DNA from: Dicaeum eximium
Lineage: Eukaryota > Chordata > Aves > Passeriformes > Dicaeidae
DNA length: 64,000 bases
NCBI GenBank assembly: GCA_013396995.1
Contig: VWZP01007508.1
Coordinates: 209,412 to 273,411 of the forward strand
Direction: 5' to 3'
Part shown: positions 50,401-63,975 of the stretch, in pieces
Numbering within the stretch: the stretch's first letter is position 1
Layout of the letters: the number at the start of each line of letters is the position of its first letter
Made by a program: the position numbers and the translations under genes
Notes under the pieces: generated by a model
Databases searched by the model: none
Told to the model about the DNA's origin: nothing
The model's input: only the letters and a program-made list of their open reading frames with translations

Positions 50401-51746
50401 TCATTTCCCAACTATTTAGATCTTCTGGATTAGGCACTGTTGTCCATAGTGTGTGCTGTTAGTTGCACTTATTTTTTGGGCAACTTTTATTGCACAAGGA
50501 ACCTGTATTGTTGTTCTGTGAAGTGTACACAACACAGGAGTACAAGAAACAAGAAATGGCAGTGTCACCAAGCCCAGTAAGAGTAAGGTTTTGGTAAAAG
50601 AAGTAACTTAATTCAGGGACAGAGATGTCCCCACAAGCTCACAGACAGGGCCTCCATACCAGCTCATCTTTCTGATTCTGTAGTTTCTGAATTTTTCATC
50701 AGATGTAGCTGTGTTGAAGATTAGTATCTCAATCCCTAGGTTATCTGTGTAGCCACATTCTTCATAGGTAGCAGTGAGGCAGGAAAGTAATTGTAATTTA
50801 GCATTTGGGAAGTTGGCACACCAGCTTTCCTTTTTAGCTAAATGCTGTTTCAAAACTCTTCCAAGTTAGACGTGGATAAAAATAACTCAAAGATTGGAGG
50901 AGCTTCTCAGATAGGAGTCAACAAAACAAAAAAATCCTGCTCTATCTCTGCCCAGGACAAGCAATATTTGAATATTCCAGGCATTTTCACAACAGTTGGA
51001 GTTGCAGAAAATCTGTACTGAGCACAGACCATAATCCTTCTAATGGCATGTTAAATTTGTTGAGCACTCTGGCAGTGAGCCACTTGTCTGGCAGTGTTAG
51101 AAAGGGATTAGGTCGGAATGACCTAGACACATGCAGAGAAACCATAACTTTCCCAAGGCATTCTGCTTGGGATAATCATTCTGAAACCTACAACAAGGAA
51201 TGCCATAGCAGTGAACTTAGGAAGGAACAGCTTAGGAACAGCTTAGGAAGGGCTAATGAGTGCTACAAAAGAGACAAAAGCCCTCTGCTCTGAGGGTTTC
51301 TGATAAATTTACTTTTTTCTATTGTTTCTATGGCACTAAATATTTGAGAGAAATCCCAGGAAATCCAGAACAAAACACTTAATGTGTCATGGCAAGCAAA
51401 AATATTTTTCTCCTCCTCTTGATTCCAAGGCTGTGAGCTAAATCAGAATATTTGCTTTCCTTTGCCATCCACTTCAAACACATAAATAAAGCAGCCACTC
51501 CTCTGTTGCAATGTGTCTGAGGTAGCTGTAATCACCCTGTTGACTGACAGTGATTGGTGTTTGCTTCAGTCAGCTTTAAAGTCATGCTAATCAAAACTGA
51601 TCTTCCTACTCACATATTGAAAGAAACCAGTATCTGGAGGCAAGATCATCTGGGGAAAATTTTAATAAATCCTCAGGCACCAATGTCTGCCTCCCCCAGA
51701 GCTGGCAGCAGTGGCCTTCCTGTCCCAAAAGAACACTTTGTCACAG

Positions 51747-52340
51747 TGTCGTGGCTTCACCCCAGCCAGCCACCAAGCTCCAGGCAGCCGCTCGCTCACT
51801 CTCCCATGGGATCAGGGAGAGAATCAGAAGGGGAAAGGCTGGAAAACTCATGGGGTTGAAATAAAGACAGTTTAATAGGAAAAGCAAAACTTGTGCTTGT
51901 GCACACAAGCAAAGCAAACCAAGGAATACATCCCGTTCTTCCTGTGGGCAGGCAGGTGTTCAGCCCGCTCCAGGAGAGCAGGGCCCCCTCTCAGTAACAG
52001 TGACTTGGGGAGGCAAAGGCCATCACTCCAAATGTCTCTCCTCTTCCTTCTTCTTCCCACACTTTATGTACTGAGCGTGATGCCATACAACATGGAATAT
52101 CCTTTGATCAGTTGGGGTCAGCTCTCCTGGGCTGTGTCCCCTGCCAACTCCTTGTGCACCTGCAACTCCCTCACCAGTGACGCCTACAAAAAGCAGAGAA
52201 GGCCTTGGCTCTGTTCAAGCCCTGCTCAGCAATAACAAAAACATCTCTGTAGTATCAACTTTGTGTTCAGCACAAATCCAAAGCACAGCTCCATTCCAGC
52301 CACTGTGCAGAAAATTACCTCAGCCCCAAAGCAGCACACA
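51747..52340 (-). mobile_element. Solo LTR, ERVL-type endogenous retrovirus
   Basis: On the minus strand the element starts TGTGTGCTGC and ends GAAGCCACGACA. Its order matches a common avian ERVL LTR: the GGATTTGTGCTGAACAC block, TTATTGCTGAGCAGGGCTTG, GGGGACACAGCCC, a CAACTGATCAAAGGATATTC block, a TATA-like TACATAAAG, and AATAAA-bearing or TTAAACTGTCTTTATTTCAA sequence near the 3' end. There is no internal coding region on either side, so it is a solo LTR. A clear target-site duplication was not found. Confidence 0.88.
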
Positions 52341-55300
52341 TCTTCTCTAGGCTCTTGCCTTCTCCACGTGCATCAATGATTCTATCGCTAGGACCTGGGG
52401 AGCTTATTCTGCTGTGTAGGAAACCAGCACATATTGATGGCCAAGACTGTGAGAAAGCCAAAGATGTTTACTATTTTTTCTGAAGTTTCCTTTCTCCAGT
52501 TCCTCACTGGAGCACTTTCTTGAGCAAGTATACCATCCCCAAAGACCTGTAGGAAAGGAATAGAAAACACAGGTAGAGGAGGAAGAACTGTGGAATACAG
52601 TGCACACTTCCTCATGTGTGGGCTTTCGTCAGGACACCGGGATCAGTACCAAATGCCCAATAAACTCTTTAATTATGGCATGGTTTAACACTGCCTTGAG
52701 GCCCTTCAGCAGTCTGTGGCAATCCTTGTTAAGCTGGTTTGTTATGGAGTCAGCAGGAAGCGCTCACCTTGGAGCCCCAGCACACGGCCGGCTTTGCTGG
52801 TTCAGCTGGTGCTGGCCAGCCAGTCACTCACTGGCTACTGCTGTTGGGTAAGAGGAGACTGGAGTCAGAGGCTGCAGAGCAATAGGATGTCCTTGTTTTA
52901 TAACCCCTGTAAAGGCTTCAAGGTGCTTTGAAATCAAGCAAAATAGTTTTCAGAGGATGCCTTGCAGTTTCATAAGATGTTACATGCTTTCCCTTGCAAA
53001 AATGTAAAATAGCTGCCAGGAAAACTGAAATAAAGAACTTGAAAACCAGATTAAATAGATACCAGTGAATTTTCCAGGACTCTTCCATCCTTCATTTTCT
53101 AACTTGTTAATACAAATGCATTGCAAGAAGTAACAAGGTCAGTGCTAACAAGAAAGTTACAGGGTTTACATCTTGTCCAGTTTAATGCTATGTTATTTTA
53201 TCAGTGTTTTTTGTAAACCACTTATAAAACTAAAGATGTACTTGCTTCAACATCCTCTGTAAGATGTTGCCAAACTCACATTAAGTATATACAAAGATTT
53301 TGTAACTAAAGATACATGTGCATCATTTTATGTATGTTATCATTTGACAGCATTGTCATAAAATGCTATTTTTAGTGCCACTATTGTCTCCTTTAGTAAT
53401 TTTATTTTTTGTTATTCTGGCAAATGCAAAACTTGTCTGAAAAGATACAAAGAACCACAAAAATTGTAGATTCAAAATGACAACAAGAGCTACAAGTTGT
53501 CATGGTTAATCCAGATTTACAGGATGAATGTTAGCTTTTCATTAGTCTGTAGTAGAGGACCATACAAAGAAAATAAACTTATTATGTTGGTGTCAGATAT
53601 TTTGATAGCTTACTAGACATTGCATTCCTATTTTCTTTCCTGTCTCATGTGGCACTGCTGTCTTCCATACCATTTAGTAGTTGCATAATTGTTCCCTTTC
53701 AAGCATACAAACAATGAGGTCAACTTGAGTCATGTCAAATAACTGAAGCAAATACCACATATGAAACCATTTAAGATAACAAGTCATGTAATCACATATA
53801 TTACCCCTTGCCTGGATTTTCTGGATCATACTAGAAGTGTGTTAGAATGCACAAAAGCAACAGAACTCACCAACTGGCTGTTTTGCCTGTGATAGTCAAC
53901 TAATGAGCAGTTTATTGCAAAGTATTTGACACAGACAAGCTAGAATTGAAAGTTACCTTCCTCTACATCATCATGCTTCTTCTTTACTCTGACCTTTTCA
54001 GGGCAAAACCTGTGTTTTCCTGCAGAAAAAAATATATGACAGGGATGAAGGTTTAATTCTATTTTAGTGGTTTTAATAACATTCAGCTATGTTACATTTT
54101 AAAACTGCCTAATTATCAGATGTAACATCTGGGGTACAGTATCTATCTGACTATGTTTTATCCAAACTGGGCACAGATACAAGAAAGTGTTATTTGTATT
54201 TATTAACTGGAACATAGAGAGAAAGGTCAACAATTTCCTTATTCATCCTTCATCAGCAGAGAGACTGGTAAGAAAGCAGGGTAAAGTAAAATCCTTAATC
54301 AACAAAAACTTGTGCCTTCAAAAATATGCAAGACACATGAAAGCAAAGAAGAAGCTTCTTACCTGTGCATTTTTTTCTTTTACTGAATTGTTCATTTAAG
54401 CTATGGAGCACGTCACAGGCCTCTTCTGTTCTCAACAAGCCAAAAGAAGTGGTTTCTCTCTTGCTACAGTGGTTGACAAGAAGCACTGAAACACTGTTCA
54501 TAAACGAGCAGCAATTCAGAGATAGCAGGACATGGCTAGAATAGTTCCTATTAATATGTTTTATTCCACTCTGCAGCACTTTTGAAGTAGTTAAACAGTT
54601 GTTTCTATGATCCTCCCAAGTGACAGTAGTAATAATTACTGGCTCTTCAACGCAAGTTGTTCTGCCTCCAGAGATTTTGAGTCTCTTCTTTTATCTGCAC
54701 TGCAAGGCCTCACTGAGAAGAGGTAACTTTCTTCTAACCTTTCAGCCCTAGAGAGTTTCAGGCCGCTGCTGGAGGGTGTGTGGGCACACAGATGGAGCAG
54801 CCCTGTTGGTATCTGTTATGATGTGTGTGTTTCTAACCCTGTACACCCTCATTAGCCAGCTTCCCAGTCATCTGCTACAGCGCTGCCACCATTCACATTG
54901 GCAGCACAGCACAACAGAGAGGCTTCTCCTGCATGGAGGGGATGTTCAACACAGGGACTTTATTCAGAGCAACACAGAAGTGCCTGACGGTCAGAACAGC
55001 ACTGTCTGGGCCAGTGTGCTGGGCCAGTCTCTGCAGTGAAAGGAGTCACTGTTCAGGGACATCGTGTGAACCTGGCCACTTCCTGTGCTCTGTTCTCATA
55101 CTCTTCCAGCATCACTGGATTAGGAGGCACACCTCTGCCTATTGCCTGTAGTATTTGCTCTGATACTGTCATCTGTGATACCATTCCCCTGCTATTTTCA
55201 GTGGCTGCCTTCTCCTCCTCACACCCCCTGGCCCTGTTGTGATATTGCAGGATTTGATGAGTGACACTTCCCATTCATTCACCGTATCTGCCACCTTAAT

Positions 55301-58300
55301 GATTCTCAGTACCCTTCCTGATGATGTCCAACATACTGACTTCTTGCTGCTGCTGGACACTGACATGGAAGGTCACTTTTCTCCCTCAGCATCTCTGATG
55401 TGGCCTATCACACAGCTCCAGTCCCTTTCTCCATCATAGATTTTTTTTCTCTCCAGTCCCATTTACCTTGAATACATGAGAGCTGCCAGAGTTAAAATCC
55501 AGTCTAACTTAGCAGCTGGTGGCTTCAAAGTGCTGTGGTTTTAATCAGAAAATAAAATGGAATCCTAACTAGAAAACAAAACTAGATCTAGAACATAATT
55601 TGAAATAGCATTTTGAAACCCTTTCCAGACATACTTATATATAAATGCTACTATTTCAAAATACTGATTTGACTGAAATCTGGAATCCCCTAGCAACTGT
55701 TTTTGCAGTAGAAGGCCTTTGTTTCAGGGCTGAAGGAAGGGTGCCCTGGCTGCTGAGTGCTGCTCTTTAGGTTCTCAGTGGGCTTGTTCACTTGGGGGCC
55801 TCCTCCAGTGACCTGCAGGCTTTAATGGAAGAGGGCTGACATATGTGTGGGCTGCATGGTTGTTACTGATGCCATGCCCTGGAGGTGACAGCAGGCCTGT
55901 TTCTCAAGCCTGGGCAGGTGTGTTTACTTGTCTGTGTTTCTGTGCTTCCATGATCCATATGAAGTCCATGAAGTAATGTCCTGGCTGAAGGTCCATGGTG
56001 TGCCCTAACTAGTGAATCACTGTGTATCCAGGAGAGAGTAAAGCTAACCAGCACTGATTCCAAACCATTTCAGCTACTTATTTTAAACTCATTATGAACA
56101 AAGGGTTGAATCTTCTATATCAGCATCATACAGAATATAATTTTTGAAGAAACTCTACAGTCATAGACATGAAAAGAAATATATTGATGGAAGGTCCATT
56201 TTTTAGTGCCTGGTTGAGTTACTTGGCAGGATTAAAAATAAAATTTAAAAATCCCTCATATAAGCCAAGATATCTTTACAATCCTTTAAAAGCCATTTCT
56301 ACTGTCTCTAGCTTCCTCAGGTAGAATTTGAAGCAGCCTTTCATACCAGATATGATACTTCCTTCTTGTGTGTTTTTGGATTATATGTTATAATGAAAAC
56401 ATTTTGCAACATGCCATTCATTAAAATAAGAGTACCTGTATTATATTGTGTGTATAAGTTACATAATTATGTAGAGTAAATACAACTGTGATTTCAATCC
56501 AGCATAATTTTTTTTTTCTGAAAATAATCCCTTCTGTTTGAAACAGTTAGATGTACAACTTCAGTTCTTTGATTGTGGAAGCTGATAGCTCATAGCTGAC
56601 TACTGCTGAGATGGTGTTGTTTATGCCTGAGGTAAAGAAACAGGTCAGTCTGACTCAGCACGCTGTTGAAAGAGCTCTGTGTGTAGAAATGAAGAGCATG
56701 TGCACATCTCTCCAATCTTGAGTTCTCCTGAAAAGGCACTACTGGCCTTTTCTAACTTCATCCTTCTTTACTCTTCAATAGATAGGTCCTTCCTGCAGCA
56801 CAGGAGCCAGTGTTCTCCTTTTATCTCTTCATGTCACACCTTGAAAACACTATTTTCTCAACAAACGCTGCTACTGTTCTCTTGGTAGCCCAGAGTGGCA
56901 AAAGTGGTATCAGGATAGTTCCTTTCTCTATCTCCTTGGAATGTGTAAAGGTATTGTGCTGTTCCTGATTTTTCTGAGTAAAGCTCAGGAGGAATGAACA
57001 ATCTGAGTCTCTGCCTTACTCAGCATATTGAGTAACCAGCCCAGGGCAGCTATAAAACACTTTTAAAGCCAGGCCTCCCTCCCAGCTGGCAGCAGCTCCA
57101 TGCCACTGGCATCCAGCTCTCATTTTGGAGTGATTTGTTTGTCTTCAGGAGGCAGCAGATGGCAGCAAAGTTGTACAGATGCACCAGAGGAAGGAAAATA
57201 TCTTTGTGCACACACTCTAACAACATTCCATGGAAAAAACGTATCATTTGTTTCTGTCTGTCTTGCAGTGTGGTTAAGACAATAAATCAGGTTTATTGGC
57301 CCTCATGCACTTGTAACGTAAGGGGTTGTTTTTCCCCCATTACCAGGAGTTAATTAAATCAGGTTGGGGTGAGAGGATGTGAACTATTTCTCAGTAAATC
57401 ATCTTCATCTCTGTAGGACTCACTTCTTTGTTCAAATCTCTTTATATCCTTCATTAAAGAGATACTGATGGCCTTGTGCAAATTTTATAACAAAGTGCTG
57501 GTGTGTGCACTTTGATTGACTGCCAGTCTCTGCTGTGAGCTATGGAATTCCTCTCTCACTTGAGCCGTCCAGATACATCCTTTTCCAGCACTTCAAAATA
57601 GGTAGCAAGATTGTTTTTTTAAACATAAAGAGAAAAAAGAGGAGGAAGGAAATGCTACTGTATAAAGTCTTAGTGTTTAAAACACTCCAAAGACCTACTG
57701 CATTAAATAAAAAATGAAGTCTGGGTTTTGGACAGGAGCACTGGAAGTTTCTGGGATTCCATCCCTGCTCATGAACACATTTAGTGATGCACTTGACACA
57801 TACATGTATATTTGCTGAAGTTGTCGCTGCCAGCAGCACCGCATCCACTCAGAGCAGCAGCAGTAAGCATACATTGCTGAACTCATTTCAGATTGAATGG
57901 AGAGTCTGGATTTGTGTTCCTTCTTTTTGACAGGGATTCCATTCCTTACTTGTATCATTTAGTAGTTTCTTCAGTGTCCAAAACCAGAAATTGGGAATAA
58001 ATTAAGTATAAAGCAAAATTTACAATACAGTCTTTTGGTATAAAAATAGACGTGTTTTTGAAAGAAAGCTGGGGCTTAGATTTTCTTCCTGCTGAAATAA
58101 GTAGAAGTTTTGTTTCAATTAGATGGGATCAGTCTCAGGCCTGGGATTTGGAGCTAAGATTCCTATCTGGCTCACCAGTTCATCACACCAGCATGTCTGA
58201 TGTCTCTAGGCAGTTAGGACACTAGTGATATATGACAGTTGCCTATTTTTCATGTTGTTTACCAATAAAGGCCAGACTATGAATGTGTTCCTTATGCAGA

Positions 58301-61300
58301 ATGAGATGCAGGGCTGCATAGCCTCGGGGAAAAAATTACTTAGAAAAAGTGACTTAGAACCCCTCACTTTTTCCTTGTCTTTAAAGATGACAGACATATT
58401 TTACAAGGTGCAGCTGTCCCCTTCCAGTGTGCAGCTCAGACTGCTCCTGAGCCCTCATGGGCAGGCTTGGAAGTGTGGTGGTCTCTGAGGGTTTGGTGCT
58501 TTCCAGCAGAGAGACACCAGAGCTGGGTCCCATCAGGGGAAATGAGGAGCCCACACACCCTTCTGTGCTGTGCTGGAACAGCGGTGGGATGAATTGCACG
58601 GTGCCTTTCAGCCGTGGAGTGATTCACCATCATGGAACTCCTGTCACAGTAACCATCTCTGAAAAGGACAATCGGCGTGTTTGTTTGATGAACTGCTCAG
58701 TCTGCTCCTGAACTAACAGATAAGATCCGGTCTGTTTGTTCTCCCATTTCTGCCCATACTGCTGGACATCAGAGATTAAGACCCAGACGTTGTTTGTTTT
58801 TTACACGATGTTAGAAAAGTATGAAGAAAATCTAAACCTTTTTATAACTGATGAAAAAGTTGCATCTAATTTTCAAAGAAGTGACAATTTACAGAAAGTA
58901 CTGGCAGAATACTTATTTTGCAAACCTATTCTGAGAGTCAGAATTTATTACAAAAGACATGCCTTCAGTGGGTAGAACAGATCTTTCCTGACTTTGGAAA
59001 ACCCCTGGATTTTGTAAGTGTATGAGAGACTCAAGGAGGTCTAGTTAAATGTTTTGTAAAAGTTATCACAGAATCAAAAAAAGTAAAAAAAATAATTTGG
59101 CATCCTCATTGCTGTTTTGTTTGCTGGGAATGTTGCATGCAAAACACTCCAGTCTTATCAAATCATTAATATTTATTCTAGTCTTAATGGGACCATTTGT
59201 TTTTCATTTGGAGACATTACCAAGCATTTTGACTAGTGTACAAAGCTTGTAGTAAAAAGGCTTTTACAAAGCAAAGTTCTTTACCTCATGAACAAATTAT
59301 GCTCCTTCTTCTCATGAAGGATACATGGCCTCACTCCAAAGAATTAAGTATTTTAAAATTGCAACAATTTCAAAGCTGACAGAAATTATTTGGTGAAAAA
59401 AGCCCTGTTCCTTAAAAAATATTTGAATTATAAAAGCAAACCCTTGTGAATGCAATAAATAAATTTTAATTAGGCATAATTGGGTTTACTTATTGGTTGT
59501 ACTCAGTCATGCTGGAATTCTTTCTCCTGATGCCTGTGTGCTCTACACTTCTTAAGTATGATGTGAGATAATATGAAACGGTGAATTGACGGCACAAGGA
59601 AACTATTTGGATGGCTGTCTGGAGTTGCCATTATTGGCTTTAATTATGACTTGCTGTCCTTTGGGTACTCAATGAGCCAGAAAAGGTTTCATATGTGCCA
59701 AAGTATTCATTAGTATTCCCCTTTCTGTCATTGTGCTTGCAGAAAGAGTTTATATCTGGCACCTGACTGCAGTTCTTCTTAGCACGGACCTAGAGGCTTT
59801 GCAGATTTTGATAATCATCTGAAAGTACACCAGTGTCTCTACTTTTTGGATGCAGTAGAAGCTGTTCCTAGGTAACAGTGGAAGAACTCTGACCACTTTC
59901 TGATGTAACTGGAGAACAAACAGTTTTTGCGGTTGTTCACGTGACATGGGCTGCTTAAAGAAAATTTTGTGGTACCAACTGGAGAAAGAAAAGTAATTAC
60001 TTGTTTCTCTCTTCCAGGTTAGGGGAACTGCACTAGGGCTTCATGGAGAAGTCCTTGTATATCAGCATTTTAGGCACCTTGCCATCATTCCATATAGAAC
60101 TAATAATGAAGCCCAAAAAACTTTGGGAAATAAAAATAGCCTTTGGAATAAATTTTGGTAATGAAAAATTGTCTATAGTAAAGAATTTTTTTGACTGCCA
60201 TAGAGTGTCCCTAGGGTAGGTAAACAACACAGTAATCACTCCTAAAGAATATTCCATGAACTCTTCTGACACTTCACTGTAGAGGCTGTGCTGAGAATGG
60301 TGACCACTCCTTTGGCATCTGCTCTTGAACAGGCTGGTGGACAAGGATGAATTCCTGCTCCAATACATATTTACCATTGCAAAACTTAATTTTCATTTAG
60401 AACCTTGTTTGAACTTCAAGTCATGTTTTTAGCAGCCTTTGAAATACTGTCCTGTGGGACACCAGACTGTTCTTAGAAACAAATATTTTAACTAAGGTGG
60501 TGTGTAAACAGACACTCCTGATTTTTGAGGCATTTGATGACATCTTCTACTTCTCATCTGTCACATTACAGCATAAGCTGGCTTTGACCTAAGTACAGAG
60601 TTCTTCTTGAACTTCTAATATTACAAGAGGATGCTCTCTTTCATGGGCTGTTTCAGTCTTGTTCTCCCTGAAATCCCAAATCCTTACACTTGTCAGAGAT
60701 TTTAATCTAGATCATGGACGAACTTCAGCCACTATTTAAGCATTCATGCCCAATATTTTGCTTTATGGATGAAGTGAAAAGATGCTTCACCGGAGTTTTT
60801 CAGTATCATCCCCTGCTTGGGCAGGAGGAAGAGCTTTTACCTGGACAGCTTACACCTGGGGCTGGTGCAGAAATGGATGAGAAGGGGGGATGCAGACTTG
60901 ATATAGTCTATCCCTTATAAACCCATTCCCTGAAACCTGGAACTGAGACTGGGGTATGGTGTTAACTGTGCAATGGGAAAGAATCCCTGCCTGCCATTCT
61001 CCTGCTCTGCCATCCTCCTCCAGTGTGTCTAGCTTAGGTTGGCCAAAATCCATTGACAGCGTTTCCAGGGTTTCCTTGTCTGCTCTTTACGCTCAAAGAG
61101 TGTGCCATCTTTGGGCTGCTCACTGCTTCCTGACATCTCTCCTTCGGCAGTGTTTGTGCTTTAAAACACATGGTTTCAAAGATTGGTGGGGGAATGGAGG
61201 GGACTAAAAAAACCCCAGTCTTTATTTTCTTTGGTTGCTATTCATTGCAGAGAGTTTTGCTTCTCCTTACAGGCGCAGCAGGTGGTGCTCTTGGTCCTTC

Positions 61301-62444
61301 CAAACACAAGTTGCACTTCCTAAACCCCAGTCACGACAGAATTGTGCCATCCTGCACCAGCTGGCTGGTCTGAGGCCTGTCTGGTTCAGGGCAGGGTCTT
61401 TCAGCTCTGAGTGAAGTGTTTTCCACCAGTGGAGAAGAAAGGAGGGAAGAAAAGGTACTCAATGTGGGGTTTTGGCAGGAAATGAAGAAAAAAGATCGAT
61501 ACAAACAAAAGGGGAACTAGTTGGCAAGTACATATTTAACCACAATGTAGCCCAATCCAGCCTTCTGTTCCAAATTTAGATGGCAAAAATACTATGTGTA
61601 GAACTTATAAGGAAAATGTTGTAGCTATTAAATTGGATGGTTCTGTTGCCATTGTTTATTGTGCTGTGTACATTAAGTAGGATCATGCTTTCACCTACAC
61701 ATTGTAATTTCTCACTGCAAACACCCCAAAACTTGTAACAGCAACAATTCTAATTTCCAGGCTTTCCATGGTCTGAGAATAGCCACTTGCTTATTTCTCA
61801 GCTGGCAGCTATGCCCTGTGCTGAAGACAATGCATTTGTGTCATCCCTTACATCTTGCAAAATCTGATCAGAAAGGCCATGGGCAGGAGACAGGGAAATT
61901 CTCTTCCAGCTGTTAACAAACAGGTAATTAAAACTGGCAAAGTGTCATTATTTTTGATTTTTTTAAAATAATGTTTCAAGTGGAAAACCCATCTCTAAGG
62001 ATTTCAAAAATCTTAGTTGAAAGGGCTTAGAAAGTAACTTAAAACAAGCAATTCTGAGCAGAACTTCAAAGTTTGAAAAGAAAAATCAGGAATACATGCT
62101 AAGTATCTCATCACTGGGTCCCTACCCAAGGTTTTTGCAGCAGTTTCCTGGAAAGGTGTCATTGCCAGTTCTTCTCAATTTTTCTCAATTTTTCACTTTT
62201 AAATTCTTGAGGAATTTAATATTAGGTTAAAAAAAATTAAATTCCCACTTCATTTATTCTAGAGGCATTGAGCTCTGCTGTTCCCCAGTCATCTCCCGTA
62301 TATGTTAACTATGTTCAGAGATATGGTAAAATAGAGGAAATGCTACAGTTCACCCAAGAAGTTATTCAAATACACTTGTTTAGGTTTTAGGTTTGTTTTC
62401 TTGGAGTGCAAGGAGTAGACACCAATAGATGGTGCTGGTGGTGC
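52341..62444. other. Intergenic spacer between ADM and AMPD3
   Basis: About 10 kb of mostly AT-rich sequence. The short open frames (up to about 100 codons) show no recognisable domain. The block at about 59400-59750 has few repeats and TAATTA-type sites, so it could be a conserved noncoding element; unproved. No transposon longer than a remnant was recognised. Confidence 0.65.
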
Positions 62445-62941
62445 ATTAATAAGGTTCAGTTTCACATTTGTTTTCTGGTCTGTGCTTGGAATTTGTTAAA
62501 AAAAAAAAAAAAGAAAAAAAAGAGAGAACAAAACAAAACAACAAAAAAGAACAAAACAACAAAATCCCTCATGCTAAGCTTTTATCCAAAATGTTCTCCC
62601 TGCACTGAACCGGTCACCGTTTAACTTTAACCTGAACTGTGGCCCAGGAAATCCTTCAACATAAATAACCTTGGAAGCTGCCATGACCATTTTTGGAACG
62701 TGCTGCCTCAATAAATCTGTTACTTTGTTGTGCAATGTTGAAGTGTGCAGTTGTTTCTCTGATTAATTAGGGCAAAAAATAAACTTGCACGATCAATCCA
62801 ATCTGTGACACATTTCAGCCCTGGCTTGAAAGTGTGGGCAGAAAAGAGCCTTAGAGCCTTCTTGACAGACCTGCCCTGGAATTTTAGTATGCATTGCTGG
62901 CTCGGAGTTTACTCCATTTGATGAGATAAGGTGGCTGCTAG
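62445..62941. repeat. 497-bp duplicated block, copy 1
   Basis: This block is identical to 63168-63664 except for one base (T at 62483, G at 63206), with a constant offset of 723. It even keeps the same 15-A run. It stops exactly at the single N at 62942. It is probably the end of a contig that overlaps the next one. Confidence 0.97.
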
Positions 62942-62942
62942 N
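62942..62942. other. Single-N assembly join
   Basis: One N marks the right end of duplicate copy 1 and the left end of the 224-bp insert. Confidence 0.9.
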
Positions 62943-63166
62943 GTATAAAAATAAAATATATTTTTCCAAAAAAACAATAAAGACATGGCACAGAACAATC
63001 TTAAATACCGATGCATATCTCGTGATCCACACACACCGCACTTAAAATTAACAAAAACCACGTACAATTGCACTTTTCCTCTCTGTGACGTTCAAGTATA
63101 TCGCAGTCCTCGCAGGGACTGGTGAGTGTCCGATTCCCTGCCGGGTGCACATAACGCAGAGGGTAG
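62943..63166 (-). other. ADM: Misplaced ADM 3' UTR fragment (224 bp)
   Basis: The minus strand of this isolated piece carries TACTTGAAC, then GAGGAAAAGTGCAAT, GTATTTAAGATTGTT, a T-run and ATATTTTATTTTTATAC, in that order. This resembles the middle of the human ADM (preproadrenomedullin) 3' UTR as I recall it. In that mRNA the stretch lies immediately before the part found here at 63977-64000. The piece is bounded by single Ns on both sides. Its identity comes from memory and needs an alignment. Confidence 0.7.
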
Positions 63167-63167
63167 N
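63167..63167. other. Single-N assembly join
   Basis: One N marks the right end of the 224-bp insert and the left end of duplicate copy 2. Confidence 0.9.
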
Positions 63168-63664
63168 ATTAATAAGGTTCAGTTTCACATTTGTTTTCTG
63201 GTCTGGGCTTGGAATTTGTTAAAAAAAAAAAAAAAGAAAAAAAAGAGAGAACAAAACAAAACAACAAAAAAGAACAAAACAACAAAATCCCTCATGCTAA
63301 GCTTTTATCCAAAATGTTCTCCCTGCACTGAACCGGTCACCGTTTAACTTTAACCTGAACTGTGGCCCAGGAAATCCTTCAACATAAATAACCTTGGAAG
63401 CTGCCATGACCATTTTTGGAACGTGCTGCCTCAATAAATCTGTTACTTTGTTGTGCAATGTTGAAGTGTGCAGTTGTTTCTCTGATTAATTAGGGCAAAA
63501 AATAAACTTGCACGATCAATCCAATCTGTGACACATTTCAGCCCTGGCTTGAAAGTGTGGGCAGAAAAGAGCCTTAGAGCCTTCTTGACAGACCTGCCCT
63601 GGAATTTTAGTATGCATTGCTGGCTCGGAGTTTACTCCATTTGATGAGATAAGGTGGCTGCTAG
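63168..63664. repeat. 497-bp duplicated block, copy 2
   Basis: This block differs from 62445-62941 by a single base. It begins directly after the N at 63167, and to its right it runs into unique sequence leading to the ADM 3' end. It is the copy likely to be in true context. Confidence 0.97.
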
Positions 63665-63810
63665 CAAAGTCTGCAAGGGAAGATTTTTGGTCTGTCCCAG
63701 GACTGCCATTCGAGCTTAGCATGAGTAGGACTGAACACAGCGAGAAATGATTCATCTTGACCACTGCCCCCACTAAAGACAACATAACTGAAGGCTTTTA
63801 TGTAATTGTG

Positions 63811-63821
63811 TTTATTTTATT
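63811..63821 (-). terminator. Overlapping AATAAA polyadenylation signals of ADM
   Basis: Two AATAAA hexamers overlap on the minus strand (63821-63816 and 63816-63811). A T/GT-rich downstream element (TTATGTTGTCTTTAGTGGGG) follows at about 63770-63790. This is the layout of a functional 3' end. Confidence 0.75.
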
Positions 63822-63975
63822 TCACATATTACCCATGGAGAACAGCTGATACATTCTCTATATCTTTCACCAGTTTGGAATGCAAGATAAAAAAGGTATA
63901 GGAAAAGAGTTTAACATTTGACATTCACGATATGAAAAATAGAGGGGATACAATGTTTTAAAATGCCCTTATGCA

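Larger units (their letters stand above)
46496..51746. other. Intergenic spacer
   Basis: This is AT-rich sequence. It contains a small CR1 remnant near 47300-47370 and a 28-bp-period tandem duplication, both listed separately. The stretch at about 46650-47000, with several homeodomain-type TAAT sites, could be conserved noncoding DNA, but this cannot be shown here. No gene was recognised. Confidence 0.65.

Noticed and set aside
51747..52340. A full-length provirus at the ERVL-type LTR
   Set aside because: Only one LTR is present and no gag, pol or env-like sequence lies on either side.
62445..63664. Real segmental duplication of a gene 3' end
   Set aside because: The near-perfect identity with edges at N joins favours an assembly artefact. 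A true duplication would normally not stop exactly at contig ends.
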